In this document: positions 12,101 to 22,400 of the stretch, in pieces
How positions within the stretch are numbered: position 1 is the first letter of the stretch
How the letters are laid out: each line of letters opens with the position of its first letter
Origin: Limnoperna fortunei
Lineage: Eukaryota; Mollusca; Bivalvia; Mytilida; Modiolidae
Direction: 5' to 3'
Assembly (NCBI GenBank): GCA_944474755.1
Contig: OX104115.1
Location: forward strand, 37,087,080-37,151,079
DNA length: 64,000 nt
The notes under the pieces: generated by a model
The model's input: the letters and a program-made list of their open reading frames with translations, nothing else
What the model was told of the DNA's origin: nothing
Database searches by the model: none
Translations under genes and position numbers: made by a program

Positions 12101-14446
12101 ATTATTTCTTAATTACCATATCATTTCAACCAGGGACTAGTATGCATGTAAGTTGATTCAAAAAGCACACCTCTCAAAATGAAAAAAAATGGGGGTGGGG
12201 ATGGGGTGGGATGTCAACTAAATGGTCTGATTTTATTGTTCTCATATATTTACATGTAATATTTTGTCTTAAAATAAAAATAATTGCACATTATAACATT
12301 TTTCTAAATGCAATCCTCTAATATCATGCATAATTTTCAATAATCTTTCAATAAACTGATAAAATAATATAAAAGTATGCCCCAAAAGATGAATTTTTAT
12401 TCTATAGTTTTATTTCTCAAATTTTCAATAAAGCAGTTTAAGTACAATTTTTCGACACAATAATATAATCAGTCTTTTTTGACATCACATCAAAGAAAAC
12501 AGCTGATTTTGACACGCCCCTTTTTCTACCGGAAGTAGACATGTTGCTACAACAAAATCTCCATTTTGGAATGACCTATGTTTAATAAAATAGATCAATA
12601 CAGCTTAAATGTACCATAAATAAATTATTTCCACTTGAAGTATTCAGCATCTTTTCATTTATTACTCTTTTAAGGTTAATCAGAGACAATAAACGATAAA
12701 AAGTCACCAGATAATTAGATTCGTTTTATGACTCCACAGCACGCACGTGTTATTTTCAACTGTAAACAAACGAAAACAAACAATAAAAAGTTAATTAACG
12801 GCATGATATATAGAGGATTTACCTTATTTTTTAGTTGGTCTGATACAAATCCTCCACCAGACCTTGGTCTATTTTTTATTAAATCTGGTTTCAGTCCATC
12901 AACAGCTCCCAGTGTTAAACGACGGGGTTGTTTCTGAATTTCTTGCATGCGGGCATCCTCCTGCGGTGCTCTCCAGTGTCTTCTCGGACCTGTTTGTGTC
13001 ACGGGTCTGGTTGGAAGGGCTCCTTTCTCATTTGTCCTTAAAGAGGACGAAGAAGCGGTTGACGGCCTATTATTGTCAAATAAACTCGTAGTATAACATG
13101 GATGAGATTGTAAATTCGGTCCCGCTGAACTAGGCCGGATTTTTTTCCTCATTGTCGCGGTTTGTGGCCTCCCCGTCGGCATGATGACTTTAGGTAGGGC
13201 GGTGGCGACAGCCTCCAGTAGTTTTTCTTCGTCAGCTGTGAAAAAATCACTCCGTTTCCATATATCCGTCGACCAAGGATTTGTGATTGCCAACTTCCTG
13301 TGAAGGTCGTCTCCCAAAAGGGTCGCCTCGTTTCTGTCCCAACGTAAACAAACTTCTGTTAACCTACTGATCGGATTTCAATAGATCGATTTCATGCTTA
13401 TTATACCACGTTTTAAAAGTGATTAAATTTTAAATAATAGTGATGATGATTTTGACTGTATATGTAAACACACTAAATAGACCACGTAATGAAGTTCAAC
13501 GTTTAACTGTTCATATTTATTTAGCATTATTATTTTTTTTAAAGACCCTGGTGCAATTTATATTCTAAATATTTATTTTTCACTCACAAATGTAAAGTCG
13601 CAGGAAATTAACGAAAAATAAGCGTATTTATAATAGAAGCTGAGAAACTGTTGAACTTAAAACTGGTCAGCTTCAAATATGTTGTCATATACTGATATAC
13701 TCATATACTCTATATATAATAATTGAAAAAATCGTCCGTTGTTCTGTGCAGAACATTCCTTGATTAAATGATTTTTGTATGATTTTGTATGTTTCTTTGT
13801 TTACTGCTATGTTTCGTTAAATATTTTTGTTTAGTTACCAATTAAATTTTTATCTAAGTAAATAAGAGACTATATGCAATATTTCTGAGGACGGGACAAG
13901 TCCATATTTCAACAAAATCTATTTGCCCAGCTACTAATTATTTGAAAAGTAATCGCCCCGCTGTATAACGCTTAAAATGTCCGCTAGACTGAAATAAACA
14001 TCAAGTACATATTTTAGCTATTCATGTCGAGTAACTAGACAATTGATAAAGCACATTTCAATAAAAAGTTATTAAACTTGATATTAAGTACATTAATTAT
14101 ATTTTACAAGGTTTCAAAAAGTTTGCCGACCGCATAAATTCTGTTAAACAACATAATTATCTACCCGCTAAGGTATGTCAAAATTTGCAAAAGCCCACCC
14201 ATCAGACAAATATTTCACAGGACTTTAAATTAAAACATGTGTATGACAGGTGTAAATATCGAATCTAGCACGATCTAGTTTGAATTTTTCTTCTCTCACA
14301 CAAATTTTGAAAACAGAAAACTTGAACGAAAAAGATTAACGGGAGGTTTCTGACAGAAATGTCATATACCTGGTTGATACGCGTCTTTTGGAACTTCTTT
14401 GCATGCTGTCTTTAACTTTTGACCAATTTTCTTTAGCTTCCGACAT
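55..14446 (-). CDS. EF-hand protein gene, N-terminal part; possibly ciliary WDR49/EFCAB8 (CFAP337)-like
   Basis: Reconstructed from minus-strand exons at 14446-14370, 13333-12823, about 10897-10724, 7093-6977, possibly 1990-1670, and 195-55; it continues past the left edge. It starts at the ATG at 14446 (MSEAKENWSK). The first join is phase 2 and all later exons begin and end in phase 0, which is internally consistent. The N-terminal 200 residues are basic and Ser/Arg/Pro-rich with no recognised domain. The exon at the left edge carries a canonical EF-hand loop (DRDESGQLDLEE: acidic or Ser at positions 1, 3, 5 and 9, Glu at 12), so it probably binds Ca2+. Position of the EF-hand after a long disordered N-terminus suggests the EF-hand plus WD40 proteins of cilia, but no WD repeat is visible here, so the family is a guess. 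It could also be another EF-hand protein. The gene model is well supported; the name is not. Confidence 0.55.
196..1669 (-). other. Intron of the EF-hand gene with a dispersed repeat
   Basis: AT-rich intron without a supportable exon. It contains one member of a dispersed repeat family at about 1425-1523, recognisable by a gctcccccc start, a ggggagaagcgagtgaaag end and the trailing motif aattttaattagatcg. Confidence 0.5.
1425..1523. repeat. Dispersed repeat with GCTCCC...GGGAGC ends
   Basis: Partly inverted ends (cttgctcccccc and aaggggagaagcgagtg) followed by aatttaattttaattagat. Related copies lie near 10293-10378, 36105-36199 and 36420-36553, and a diverged one near 17135-17290. Probably a short non-autonomous mobile element; class unknown. 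Confidence 0.5.
1670..1990 (-). CDS. Possible exon 5 of the EF-hand protein gene
   Basis: Minus-strand open stretch encoding ETKGLSSQKLRPHSHKEMKQ and on to CHIYGDTSE, Ser/Lys-rich. Donor TCTGAG|GTACGAGT is in phase 0 and fits the next exon. The acceptor tcttctcaaaag|GAAACC also gives phase 0. Alternatively it is the first coding exon of a separate transcript starting at the ATG pair at 2011/2008 (MMASSQKETK). Confidence 0.4.
3200..3443 (-). repeat. Dispersed repeat shared with 29250-29450, with a long C run
   Basis: On the minus strand this matches the plus strand at 29250-29450 over about 200 bp (shared landmarks: aataaaagaatttggtactg, ccaattgggcaagtgcgag, gaactccatgtatcttgtg). It contains a run of about 23 C near 3251-3273 where the other copy has only a short purine stretch, so the run expanded in this copy. 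Likely a mobile element remnant. Confidence 0.6.
3502..3752 (+). repeat. tRNA-derived SINE, near full length
   Basis: The head resembles tRNA-Ser/Leu: an A-box-like tggctgagtggttaaag and a B-box-like gattcgagtccc. The body includes gacaaggattgcc and ggggttttctctgggtactc. The tail is gctgaaaaattgctgaa, then cattaaacatcattca. Best intact head in the left half of the window. Confidence 0.85.
4285..4600 (-). repeat. SINE remnant whose 3' tail is triplicated in tandem
   Basis: Three tandem units of about 67 bp (4285-4487), each containing the SINE tail in minus orientation (tttgtttgtttgaaagtgg, then aatgccactttcag). The last unit runs into the SINE body (cattttttattggggtatt, then gcagtaaagcccgaactc) up to about 4600. 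Confidence 0.7.
5961..6212 (+). repeat. Minisatellite, about 46-bp unit, six copies
   Basis: Successive units share ttttagatcatgtaaatggg followed by agataactc and an AT-rich spacer (attaaattttctct). Units differ by single substitutions. The repeat-plus-spacer look is not CRISPR: the spacers are near-identical and the host is eukaryotic. Confidence 0.85.
6977..7093 (-). CDS. Exon 4 of the EF-hand protein gene
   Basis: 117 bp, exactly 39 codons, phase 0 at both ends. The donor AAAAG|GTAAGTTA matches the consensus almost perfectly and the acceptor is gatttaaag|CATAAAATG. It encodes HKMERVSMTLSEAFYLMVKN and on to NHSQSCEK, a likely helical stretch with no recognised motif. Confidence 0.5.
7094..10723 (-). 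other. Intron of the EF-hand gene
   Basis: Long AT-rich intron. A short duplicated motif (taccaccctgttccgagccc, then a near copy) lies at 9297-9350 and a dispersed repeat member at 10293-10378. I see no exon with usable splice sites. Confidence 0.45.
10293..10378. repeat. Dispersed repeat with GCTCCC...GGGAGC ends
   Basis: Contains tttgctcccacctttttcat and aagggagcaatgaaagatat then aattttaagtagactg. Same family as 1425-1523 and 36105-36199, more diverged. Confidence 0.45.
10724..10897 (-). CDS. Exon 3 of the EF-hand protein gene
   Basis: Encodes RVSMADKRFHKHLEELLKTK and on to GKRKTNVM, a Lys/Glu-rich, probably helical segment. The donor ATG|GTAGGTGATG is good. The acceptor is less certain: acaaag|AGGGTTAG gives phase 0 as required by exon 2, but its pyrimidine tract is weak. 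An alternative is that the ATG at 10888 is used as a start. Confidence 0.45.
10898..12822 (-). other. Intron of the EF-hand gene with a large palindrome
   Basis: No coding exon seen. It contains a diverged inverted-repeat region near 11240-11390 built on agggcaaatat/atcagggcttagcc, and a strong foldback at 11948-12109. Confidence 0.45.
11948..12109. repeat. Foldback palindrome, about 65-bp near-perfect arms
   Basis: Left arm begins agaaataattcacggaggct and the right arm ends as its complement, agcctccgtgaattatttct. Pairing continues with a few mismatches to a centre around tcgctatcgc. A similar centre (cgagcgatagc) occurs in a second foldback near 21660-21720. Likely a MITE-type insertion. 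Confidence 0.8.
12823..13333 (-). CDS. Exon 2 of the EF-hand protein gene
   Basis: 511 bp. The acceptor is cgttgggacag|AAACGAGG and the donor AAATAAG|GTAAATCC. It encodes about 170 residues rich in Arg, Pro, Ser and Thr with low-complexity stretches (PSSAGP, RPSTASSSS, RPRSGGG), typical of a disordered region. An early stretch NPWSTDIWKRSDFF looks more constrained. The open frame is long for this AT-rich DNA and no ATG lies near its start, in keeping with an internal exon. Ends in phase 0. Confidence 0.65.
13334..14369 (-). other. First intron of the EF-hand gene
   Basis: AT-rich intron between exon 1 and exon 2. No repeat family or additional exon recognised. Confidence 0.5.
14370..14446 (-). 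CDS. Exon 1 of the EF-hand protein gene
   Basis: 77 bp beginning with ATG and encoding MSEAKENWSKVKDSMQRSSK and a basic tail. It ends ACCAG|GTATATGAC. The two leftover bases (AG) join the first base of the next exon to make an Arg codon and keep the frame open, which is the main evidence for this start. Too short to be found as an ORF on its own. Confidence 0.6.
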
Positions 14447-14534
14447 TTTCTGTCTTTTTAAAAACCTATATTACACTTTTTTCCTGACTACTCAAGGAAA
14501 CGTCATTGTGACGATGCGCGTTTCCTTGGTAAAC

Positions 14535-14543
14535 GTTGGCAAC
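14535..14543 (-). promoter_or_regulatory. Possible RFX half-site upstream of the EF-hand gene
   Basis: GTTGCCAAC on the minus strand, about 90 bp upstream of the exon 1 ATG. Ciliary genes are often driven by RFX factors through X-boxes built of GTTGCC-like halves. The second half here is poor, so this is suggestive only. Confidence 0.2.
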
Positions 14544-14967
14544 ATGGAACCTGCAACATATGGAAAGCGAACAATTAGGTTGGAAAATGGCTATTTACAA
14601 TGAGTGTTATGGTGAGCGTTAAAGAATAAAGCAAATATTCCGAATTGACATATGGTCACAACAATGTGAGAACATGCCATTTTATATCCGTTTTAGATGA
14701 TATTCAGGACGGAATTTTTTTAAAGCAAAAAATGTATGTTTTCACCTGTTCACGTTTTACGTTTATCTTATAAAAACATTTGCGTACTTACTGTGACCGC
14801 TACGTATAGCAAGAGCAGATCGTGTGTATAGCTGATGAATGGCTCACAGTGTGAGAACATGTCCCACAACAGCGTCAGTGACATCTAATCCATTATTCAG
14901 GACGGAATTTTGTAGGAAAATACTTTTAGAACTTAGTAAGTTGCTTTTATTTGATATTTCAATAGGT

Positions 14968-15201
14968 TTTAACGCCCCTAGAGCAATTCTTCATATATAT
15001 GGCGTCCAGTTTTTATTGTGGAGGAAGCTAGAGTTCCGCAGAAAAAACCGACCTTCGGTAGGAAAACTGGCAATCCTTGTTAATTGGGATTGGAATCGAA
15101 CGCACCCTGCCTGCAGTGAGACTCGAAACGAAACCTCAGTGTTGACAGACTGCGTGATGTGAGTAGACGAACTACCTTGACCACTAGGCCACAGAGGACC
15201 C
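14968..15201 (-). repeat. tRNA-derived SINE, minus orientation
   Basis: Body ggcgtccagtttttattg, then aaaactggcaatccttgtta, B-box-like sequence in antisense, then gtagacgaactaccttgacc and ccactaggccacagagg as the antisense head. Near full length except a decayed tail. Confidence 0.8.
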
Positions 15202-15819
15202 GATTTTATTTGAAGCTTAGTCTAAGAAGCTGACGTCCATAGTTGAAGATTTATATACATCAGGAACCTATAAATTAGTTATACTAGTCCCAGTATACAT
15301 TACATGTATACGTTTTGTTTTAGCCATACCGGTAATTTTGTAGTTTTTAAGCGACAAAATGTGTATCCTCTTAGTGTTTGGTAACACATAAGGCTTCCAC
15401 CAGGGTACACCAACCAGCTCTGTCCTTTGCCTTTCTTTCTCCCCGTGCTATATCCCAACTCTTTCATCTCTGCTTCTAGCGACAAAATATTATATGGAAA
15501 CTAATATATAAAACGATTTTTTTTATTTTAAACTTCTGGGTTCTTGAGATACAAAAAAACCCAAAATATATGATACACTTTTAAATATTTTGACTTTTGC
15601 TCATTCCTTCATGTTGTGCCTTGTAAAAAACTATTAGTTCATGCATAAAGTTGCATGTTTTTCGTTAGATACATGTATATAGCGTTAACGGATGAGTATA
15701 AACCTTTGTAATTAATTATTGTAAATAATGGTTTGAGTCGAACACACCCTGCTAGAAATAACGCTCTTGTGTTCTACAGTGTACGAAGTCTCATGTTTCT
15801 GCAGGCTTCATATCTCAAA

Positions 15820-15916
15820 TCCAAAGGCCGAATTTTACTGCCGTTATAATCCGAAGTTAGTTTTGTGATTTGTCGGATTAAAAAAAAAGCGAGGGTACGA
15901 TTATTCGTTCTACTCA
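15820..15916 (+). repeat. Dispersed repeat shared with 39570-39676 and 28930-29020
   Basis: Shares gaattttactgccgttataa, ttttgtgatttgtc and gattattcgttct with the plus strand at 39570-39676, and in reverse with 28930-29020. An unnamed interspersed element. Confidence 0.55.
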
Positions 15917-15920
15917 AATC

Positions 15921-15990
15921 CAGTGTGTAGTGTGTAGCCAATGTGTAGTGTGTAGCCAGTGTGTAGTGTGTAGCCAATGTGTAGTGTGAA
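15921..15990 (+). repeat. 21-bp minisatellite
   Basis: About three copies of agtgtgtagccaatgtgt-type units, differing at one or two positions. In one reverse frame it gives a repeated HYTLAT peptide, a by-product of the repeat and not a gene. Confidence 0.8.
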
Positions 15991-16148
15991 TTCATGCTTG
16001 ATGACCATTTTCTCATTGAGAAAATGTGGATGTTTGTGAACGTGTAATGTGTAAAATTTTAGAATTCATCAGGCCTAATTTATTTCAAATCTTTTAATAT
16101 TGTGATGAACAAGTATATATTACTAAAATGTAGTCCTTCATATAGATT

Positions 16149-16358
16149 TGTTTGTTTGATTAACTGTTTTTTAACGCCTCATTCCGGCAATTTTTCAGCT
16201 AAATCATGGCGTCCAGTTTTTATTGGGGGAGGAAGCCGGAGTACCAGGAGAAAACCGACCTTCCATAGGAAACCTGGCAATCTTTGTCAATTATAAGATT
16301 GGAGTCGAGTGCACTCTGCCCGAAATGAGGCTCGAACCCTCAATCTCAGTGTTTACAT
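16149..16358 (-). repeat. tRNA-derived SINE, truncated at its head
   Basis: Minus orientation: taacgcctcattccggcaat, then ggcgtccagtttttattggg, then the antisense of the B-box region ending at ctcagtgtttacata. The A-box half is missing; a foldback starts about 20 bp further on. Confidence 0.75.
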
Positions 16359-16378
16359 ACCTTCAGATAGATACTTAT

Positions 16379-16488
16379 AGATTATTTACGTTTTCTGAAA
16401 CGAGATGCGTTTTCTCGTCCATAACTCATCGAAGGGATCTCGTCCATGACGAGAAAATGCATCGAGTTTCATAAAACGTAAATAATCT
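16379..16488. repeat. 110-bp foldback element
   Basis: Arms of about 41 bp: agattatttacgttttctga and, further in, ttttctcgtc, mirrored by gacgagaaaatgcatcgag and aaaacgtaaataatct. Short central loop. It lies directly beside a SINE truncation point. Likely a MITE. Confidence 0.75.
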
Positions 16489-16703
16489 GTTTATCGCCGT
16501 TTTGTAACATTGTGACGTCACAATGTTTACTAAACGACGTCTTGACAGTGAACTGAAATCACTGCCCATCTCACACCAGTATCTAAGTGAGATGGAATAA
16601 TACCGTACACAAAGATCAAAGGAAAATACCGCAAAATAGCGATAAATATTATATCGGTTCCCACATGTCAATTTTAGATCCAATGTACCTAATAATGGAA
16701 CAA

Positions 16704-16826
16704 GGGGCCTCGGTGTACGATTGGGTAAGGTAGTTCGTCTACTATTGATCACGTGGTCTGTCAACACTGAGATTGCGGGTTCGATTCCCACCGCGGGCAG
16801 GGTGTACTAGTCTCCAGTCCTAAATG
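16704..16826 (+). repeat. tRNA-derived SINE head
   Basis: Clear tRNA-like head: ggggcctcggtgtacgattg, ggtagttcgtctactattga, B-box-like gggttcgattcccaccg. It breaks off after about 120 bp. Confidence 0.8.
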
Positions 16827-17459
16827 ACACTATATTGCCAATAAACATTGATAACGATATTGACACCGAGCCAAAAAACAGCTAACAATAGCATACACCA
16901 GTGTAGATCCTGCATGAATCCTGAAAGCCCATGCAGATAGGATCCTATGTAACATGTAATATTAAGTGGACTCATTACCAATGCACAAATCTACCACCAA
17001 CATCCTTCAACTGGAGGAAGATCCAAACCAACATGACGGGATGGATTTGTATATAGACAAGCCGCCCTAATCTGACTTAAGAGTCAACTAGTCATTGCAT
17101 GCCCCGGGACCAATCTAAATGTAGTTACAATAATGTACTAGCTCCCCCCTCCATTATTGTAGCTAGAACCATTTTCAAATTAAAGATATGATGTCCAATT
17201 TCTCCTGTTGCTCATTTTGTTTTTATTTGTTGAAGTGTTTTACGACAATTAAAACAAAATGAAAAATGGGAGTAGGTGCATTAGATCTTTTAGCTTTGAG
17301 TTACGTCTTAGTATCAAACTCATATTTACATTCCTTCAATATTCCACACTCAGTCAGCGACAATGAGTATTTCAATGGGCGTCTTATCAGAGGCATGTCC
17401 TGAATATAGCTGAAATATTGCTTTCTGGAAATCAATCAATAAATCAATCAATCAAATTA

Positions 17460-17640
17460 GAGACAAGTATGCTTACTGTCCGGAGCACCTGAGTGCACCA
17501 TGGTTTTTATTGGGTTTTGGTAACCCACTGTCTGTTTTTGAGTTTTTGGCTTTTATTTCGTGTGTTCGTCTAAATATAGATTTGTAATCACTCAATGTTT
17601 TCTTTGATCAGTTTTCTTGCTTTTTTTCTAATGAAGAATA
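17460..17640 (+). repeat. Dispersed repeat shared with 48777-48960 and 30370-30600
   Basis: Common plan: ggagcacctgagtgcacc (or gaaagcacccgagtgcacc), tttttattgggttttgg, then a T-rich stretch with gtgttcgtctaaatatag. It occurs in plus at 48777-48960 and diverged in minus at 30370-30600. It resembles a repeat I associate with bivalve genomes, from memory only. Confidence 0.45.
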
Positions 17641-19287
17641 CTAAAAACATGTCAGAACTGTGTGTATATAAAAAATTTATTAACAATATGTAAAATTTCA
17701 ATAATGAACTAAAATGGTTGACAATGATAAATGTTGATATATAATAATTCAAATATTTTGGATAGTATACATCGTGGTCCCCTCCAACCAGGTCAGCAGT
17801 GAGATATATTGCTTTTTTGCATTATTCAATAGCTTGGTGTTAAATTAATATGGAGTAGGCAATGCCAAATTGCGAGCACAGACAATATAGTCTTTATTAT
17901 CAATATTTAATGTTCATTTAATTCATAATTGACGTTTACTTCTGAACACCCTAAAAGTGCCTCTAAATTCCAGTGATCACGTGACGTCTTTCTTAGTAAC
18001 TGTGATGTCACATGAAATGTAATTTGATTGTCAGTTTTTAAAGATCGATTTAGAGATTGCCAAAAAATAGTATGAAAATTCAGTTGTTAATTGACATTTA
18101 TTTTTTATCGATTTTCAACTTTATTTTCAAGTCTTTCTTAAAATTATTTTTAGTACTTTTCTTCATTCACTTTGTTCCAGTTTTTTGACGATATCAACTT
18201 CCGGACGAAAAAAAATCAATATCAGCATTGATCACGTGATTTCATTTGGATCACATGACACATAATTGCCGTAGAGCTCACTGCTCTTCGCGGGCAGCTT
18301 GCCCGCTGCGAGCTGTGCTCGCTATAAAGTTTTCCTATGGAATGTACATGTAATTTAATTCTATATTATTTCCAAATATTTCAAGGGTTCATATCAAAAT
18401 GGAAAATGACACAAAAAATGTCAACTAAATAAGTCAAGGTCAAGTCAGTTAAATTTGTAGATTATTTTAAAATGTGGAATTCAATAATTGAATTGATATA
18501 TAAAAAAAATGTGAACAGAAATGGCAATAAGAATTTGCAGTGGTTTTCAAATGAATATTCTATTCAAGTATGTTCTTTTTTCATACATCATGCAAATTCT
18601 GTTTTTTATTTTTTTTTACATATTTTTCAAGGTAATAGTATAAAACACCTATATCCAATTATATTTACAACCTGTTTGTTCATTTACAAAAACAAGGCTA
18701 AAAACATTGACAATGATTCAAAAATTGCATTTGAAAAATAACTCTTTATGGTAAATTTGCTACAAAAGTTTAAAAATGGCAAGCAGTCTCTTTTGTGATC
18801 TTGAGATTTTCTGTCAACTTAATACAATATTTTTAAGTATTTTCATGTATAAATATCACAACAGCTTTTCTAATATCAATACACAGATTCTGATTTAGTG
18901 CTTGAAGCTGAGATTCAGTCATTCAGAAATTTGAGATATTTACTTCAAAATATATGTATGAAAAATTGATAAGAATTTCCTCATACTGTTAAAAGAGATT
19001 ACAATGCTATAAACTGTCAACACAGAGTGAATAAATTTTAAAATTGCATATAAGAAAAAGTGTTTGTGTACAGATCTAACATCTCACAAAGAGAAAGTAG
19101 AAATAAACCAATTATTACGCTTGCCTCTTTTTACAATTTACGGCAGAAATGCATGACATGTAATTATTTTAAACATTTTCAAAAAAATTCATTTTTTTTT
19201 TAAATATTATCAGAATGATCCATACTCCCAAGCAGCTGTAAAATGATGCATATTAACTTCCATTTTTATAATTAATACTATGAAAAT

Positions 19288-19470
19288 TTAGTCAATAATA
19301 GATCGAGATTTTCCAAAGTTCATTCCAGCTTGTGAAGCAACTTTGTTAGTTCCAGCTTGAAGTCCTATAACAGTTTCCCCTGCCTTTAAAGTCTCTTCTG
19401 AAAAGTTCCTTGGGTTACTGTCAGCTTCTTTCACCCCTAAAACTGGACCCTGGAATCCATTCTTCTGGGC
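19288..19470 (-). CDS. Transgelin-like last coding exon
   Basis: 183 bp including the TAA stop: AQKNGFQGPVLGVKEADSNP, RNFSEETLKAGETVIGLQAG, TNKVASQAGMNFGKSRSIID. It holds one complete calponin repeat with the conserved GLQ.GTN..ASQ.GM pattern. Confidence 0.92.
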   Translation of the reverse strand, partial: AQKNGFQGPVLGVKEADSNPRNFSEETLKAGETVIGLQAGTNKVASQAGMNFGKSRSIID

Positions 19471-22400
19471 CTGAAAATCACAGAAAGATAATTCAATAAT
19501 TCACAATGAAAGTAATGAAAATGCAACCATAAAATTAAAAGATGAATAATCTGTAGCATTTTATAAGCTGTGTCACATAATATTATTATTATTATTACAA
19601 TACTTGTATAGCGCTTATCAAAAATGACATTACTCTAGGCACTTAAAATTGCATATTTCTTAGAAAGGCTGCATGGTTGTTAAAATTTGGTTTGAAAATA
19701 AAAAAAGGATGCGAATCATAACTTCGAATTGTTGGTAAATACAAATATTCTGTCTAATTAATTAGAAGTAAACTGGTCTAAACTGGAAAAAAGATATAGT
19801 GAGGTGAGTGGGTGAAACACAGTTTTAATTACCCAGACATTGGCACATCTAGTAAGTTTCAATATTAATTACATAGAAATATACTTCTACCACAGTAATT
19901 ATTTGTTTATTACTAAGTTACATAATTAGGATAATTTAGATACCAACAAATATATTAACTATCAGACCTTCAACGTAATTTAAAATTTAATTCCCTAAAG
20001 AGACGGTGAGGGAGGTCTCAATGGCCAAGTGGTAAAGATAGTTAGTCATCTACTATTTATCATGTGGTCTGTCAACAATGAGGTTGTCGGTTTGAGTCTC
20101 ACTGCTACAGAGTGTATTTGCATGACTCCAATTTTACTTGACAAGGATTGCCAGTTGGAGGTTTTCTCCAGGTACTCCAGCTGTTTCTCCCAAATAAAAA
20201 CTGGATGCCATGTTTACGACAACATATTAGGTATGTGTTAATGTATTTAATGGGATGTTTGTCATGGAATAGACATCAGGCATCGTGTATATTGAAAATA
20301 TGATTACTTGTGTTGATATGCTTTCAAATTTACTTAAATGTGAGAGGATGTGATGAAAATAAATACTGAATGGGGTACCTCAGAATGGCAAAATCATGAA
20401 AAAAAAATTTTAATGGAAGAAACAAATTATTCGAGCAGATTACACTATTTCTGCACTCCCGCTTATTAAAATCAAGATTTTTTAATTATCTTGAGTGCAG
20501 AAATATTGTTGTCAACGAAACTGAAAGAAAATCTATATTCCTCCAATATTTTGTAGTAATATGCATTTTTAATTGGCTTATGCAAAAGGCATTTAACCTC
20601 TTATATTATGAATGACACATGTAGACAAGGTTTCACATTACATATATTCCTGAGTCATAATATTAGATTAGTTATATGTAAAAAAATTAATCAACCCGTG
20701 TCAGCCTTTTCTCTTGAATACTGGCAGCATTCAAGTTTTAACTGATGGGTTCATTTTACAGTTTTTTCTCAAAATCATATAGATTTTTACTTTAATTGTC
20801 TGGCACTGTATCAAGTTTGAAGTTTAAAGTTCAGAAAAATCCTTCCAAAAACAATGCTTGTGCACATGACAAAACAATGGAAGACAGTCGTTGATTAAAA
20901 AAACTCACCTTTCTGCCTAATGCATGAAGTGTATTTACAACTTGGACCATATTTTGTCCCTCGTATAAATCTACAGTTTGAAATAAGTCATGCCGTGAAA
21001 CTCCGTAACCTTCTACTGCTGCTAAAAAGTTTGAAATATTTTCCATCATTTTGAATGCCATCTTGTTGTCATTAATTTTTTTCACTGCCCCTGGTTTCAA
21101 AGTGTTAATTAATCTAAAATGCAAATGTATAATGAAAAATTAATAATACTTCACAACTGTGAGATGCTCCCTAATATTTTGTATGAACATTGGTTTATCT
21201 CCCCTACATAGAGTAAAACTATTTGATGATATACATTATTCATAATAGATGGGATTATTATTCAAGTATTTTCCAATTTTCTAATTTAAATACTTAACAA
21301 ACACCTGCTACAAAGACTTTAAAATGTTTTACTTAATATAATTTGTATCATAATAAACCATTAATTTAAGCACAGTTTTACATATAAAAGAACCTTCATG
21401 TACCCAGGTTGGGTGTTTTCTCCTGGTACTCTGGATTCCTCCGCCAATAAAAACTGGAAGCCATGATATAGCTGAAAAATTACTGAAAGTGGTATCAAAC
21501 ACCATTCAAACAAACATATAGAAGAACAAAGTTATGCTGCTTTGCTGGTCCCATATAAACCAGTACTGTACATAACTATAAGTACTGCAGCACCATATTT
21601 CATAAAATTAAGAAATATATTATTGGGAGCGGGCTTTATGGGAATTAGAACATGGTCAGACCTTATATTTGTCAATATTTTATACCGAGCGATAGCAAGG
21701 TATAAAATGAAGACAAATAGACTGTCTGTCTGTCTGTCAGTTTTTACCTTTACACAAAACACGCAGTTTACGCATGTGTGAACTAAACTTATTGGAATTT
21801 TGACACGGCTTTGTCTACATAGCTAAAGCAGGACGTCATATTAGAATAGAATTTATTTATTTATTTAGTTTTTTTTTTTAGAAATGAAATTTGAATAAGC
21901 TGACATTATGACACTCAAATATACATTGTTCCAGTTAAACTGCTAAAATATCCATATACATGGTCATGTTCATTATCCATACATGGTCATCCTCATAAGC
22001 CAGGGTTTCTGTGTCCACACGTGTCCACGAAACCTTGACAAACTTAGCTGGGAAAATCCCGGGTTAGAAGTCACTATTTTGATTGGCTACATCATACCAG
22101 CATGTAGCCAAAATAAAGCTCGCTTTCATTCACATCTTGGTTAGATGCTGATTGTAAATAAAAAAAATGGATGTGTTGCATCAACCATGTGAAAATCAGT
22201 GTATTTTGTACAGTAGTGTTAATAGTTTGTTATTACCGCATTATTTATTAGATGCATTACGTTTTCTTCCCACTCAAGAATGAGTAAGACAAATTACTGC
22301 CAAACACTTATTTCTTTCAATCAATTTGATTGGTTGATATTTTGAAGAATTGACCTCATCTGAACATCTTCCAACCCCGGAAATTTCCTAGCCAAGTTTG

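Larger units (their letters stand above)
14447..19287. other. Intergenic region between the EF-hand and transgelin genes
   Basis: About 4.8 kb holding three SINE copies (14968, 16149, 16704), a 21-bp minisatellite, a 110-bp foldback (16379-16488), a GAGCACCTGAGTGCACC-type dispersed repeat near 17460-17640, and presumably the transgelin 3' untranslated region at its right end. Confidence 0.5.

Noticed and set aside
12728..13091. Plus-strand frames of 69 and 75 codons
   Set aside because: They are the antisense of exon 2 of the EF-hand gene, which has supporting splice sites and longer coding capacity.
14527..14603. Short plus-strand frame starting MEPATYGKRT as a divergent gene
   Set aside because: Only about 20 codons to a stop, with no convincing donor and no homology seen.
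15774..16016. Protein with HYTLAT repeats
   Set aside because: The repeat is a direct translation of a 21-bp minisatellite; no start context or homology supports a gene.
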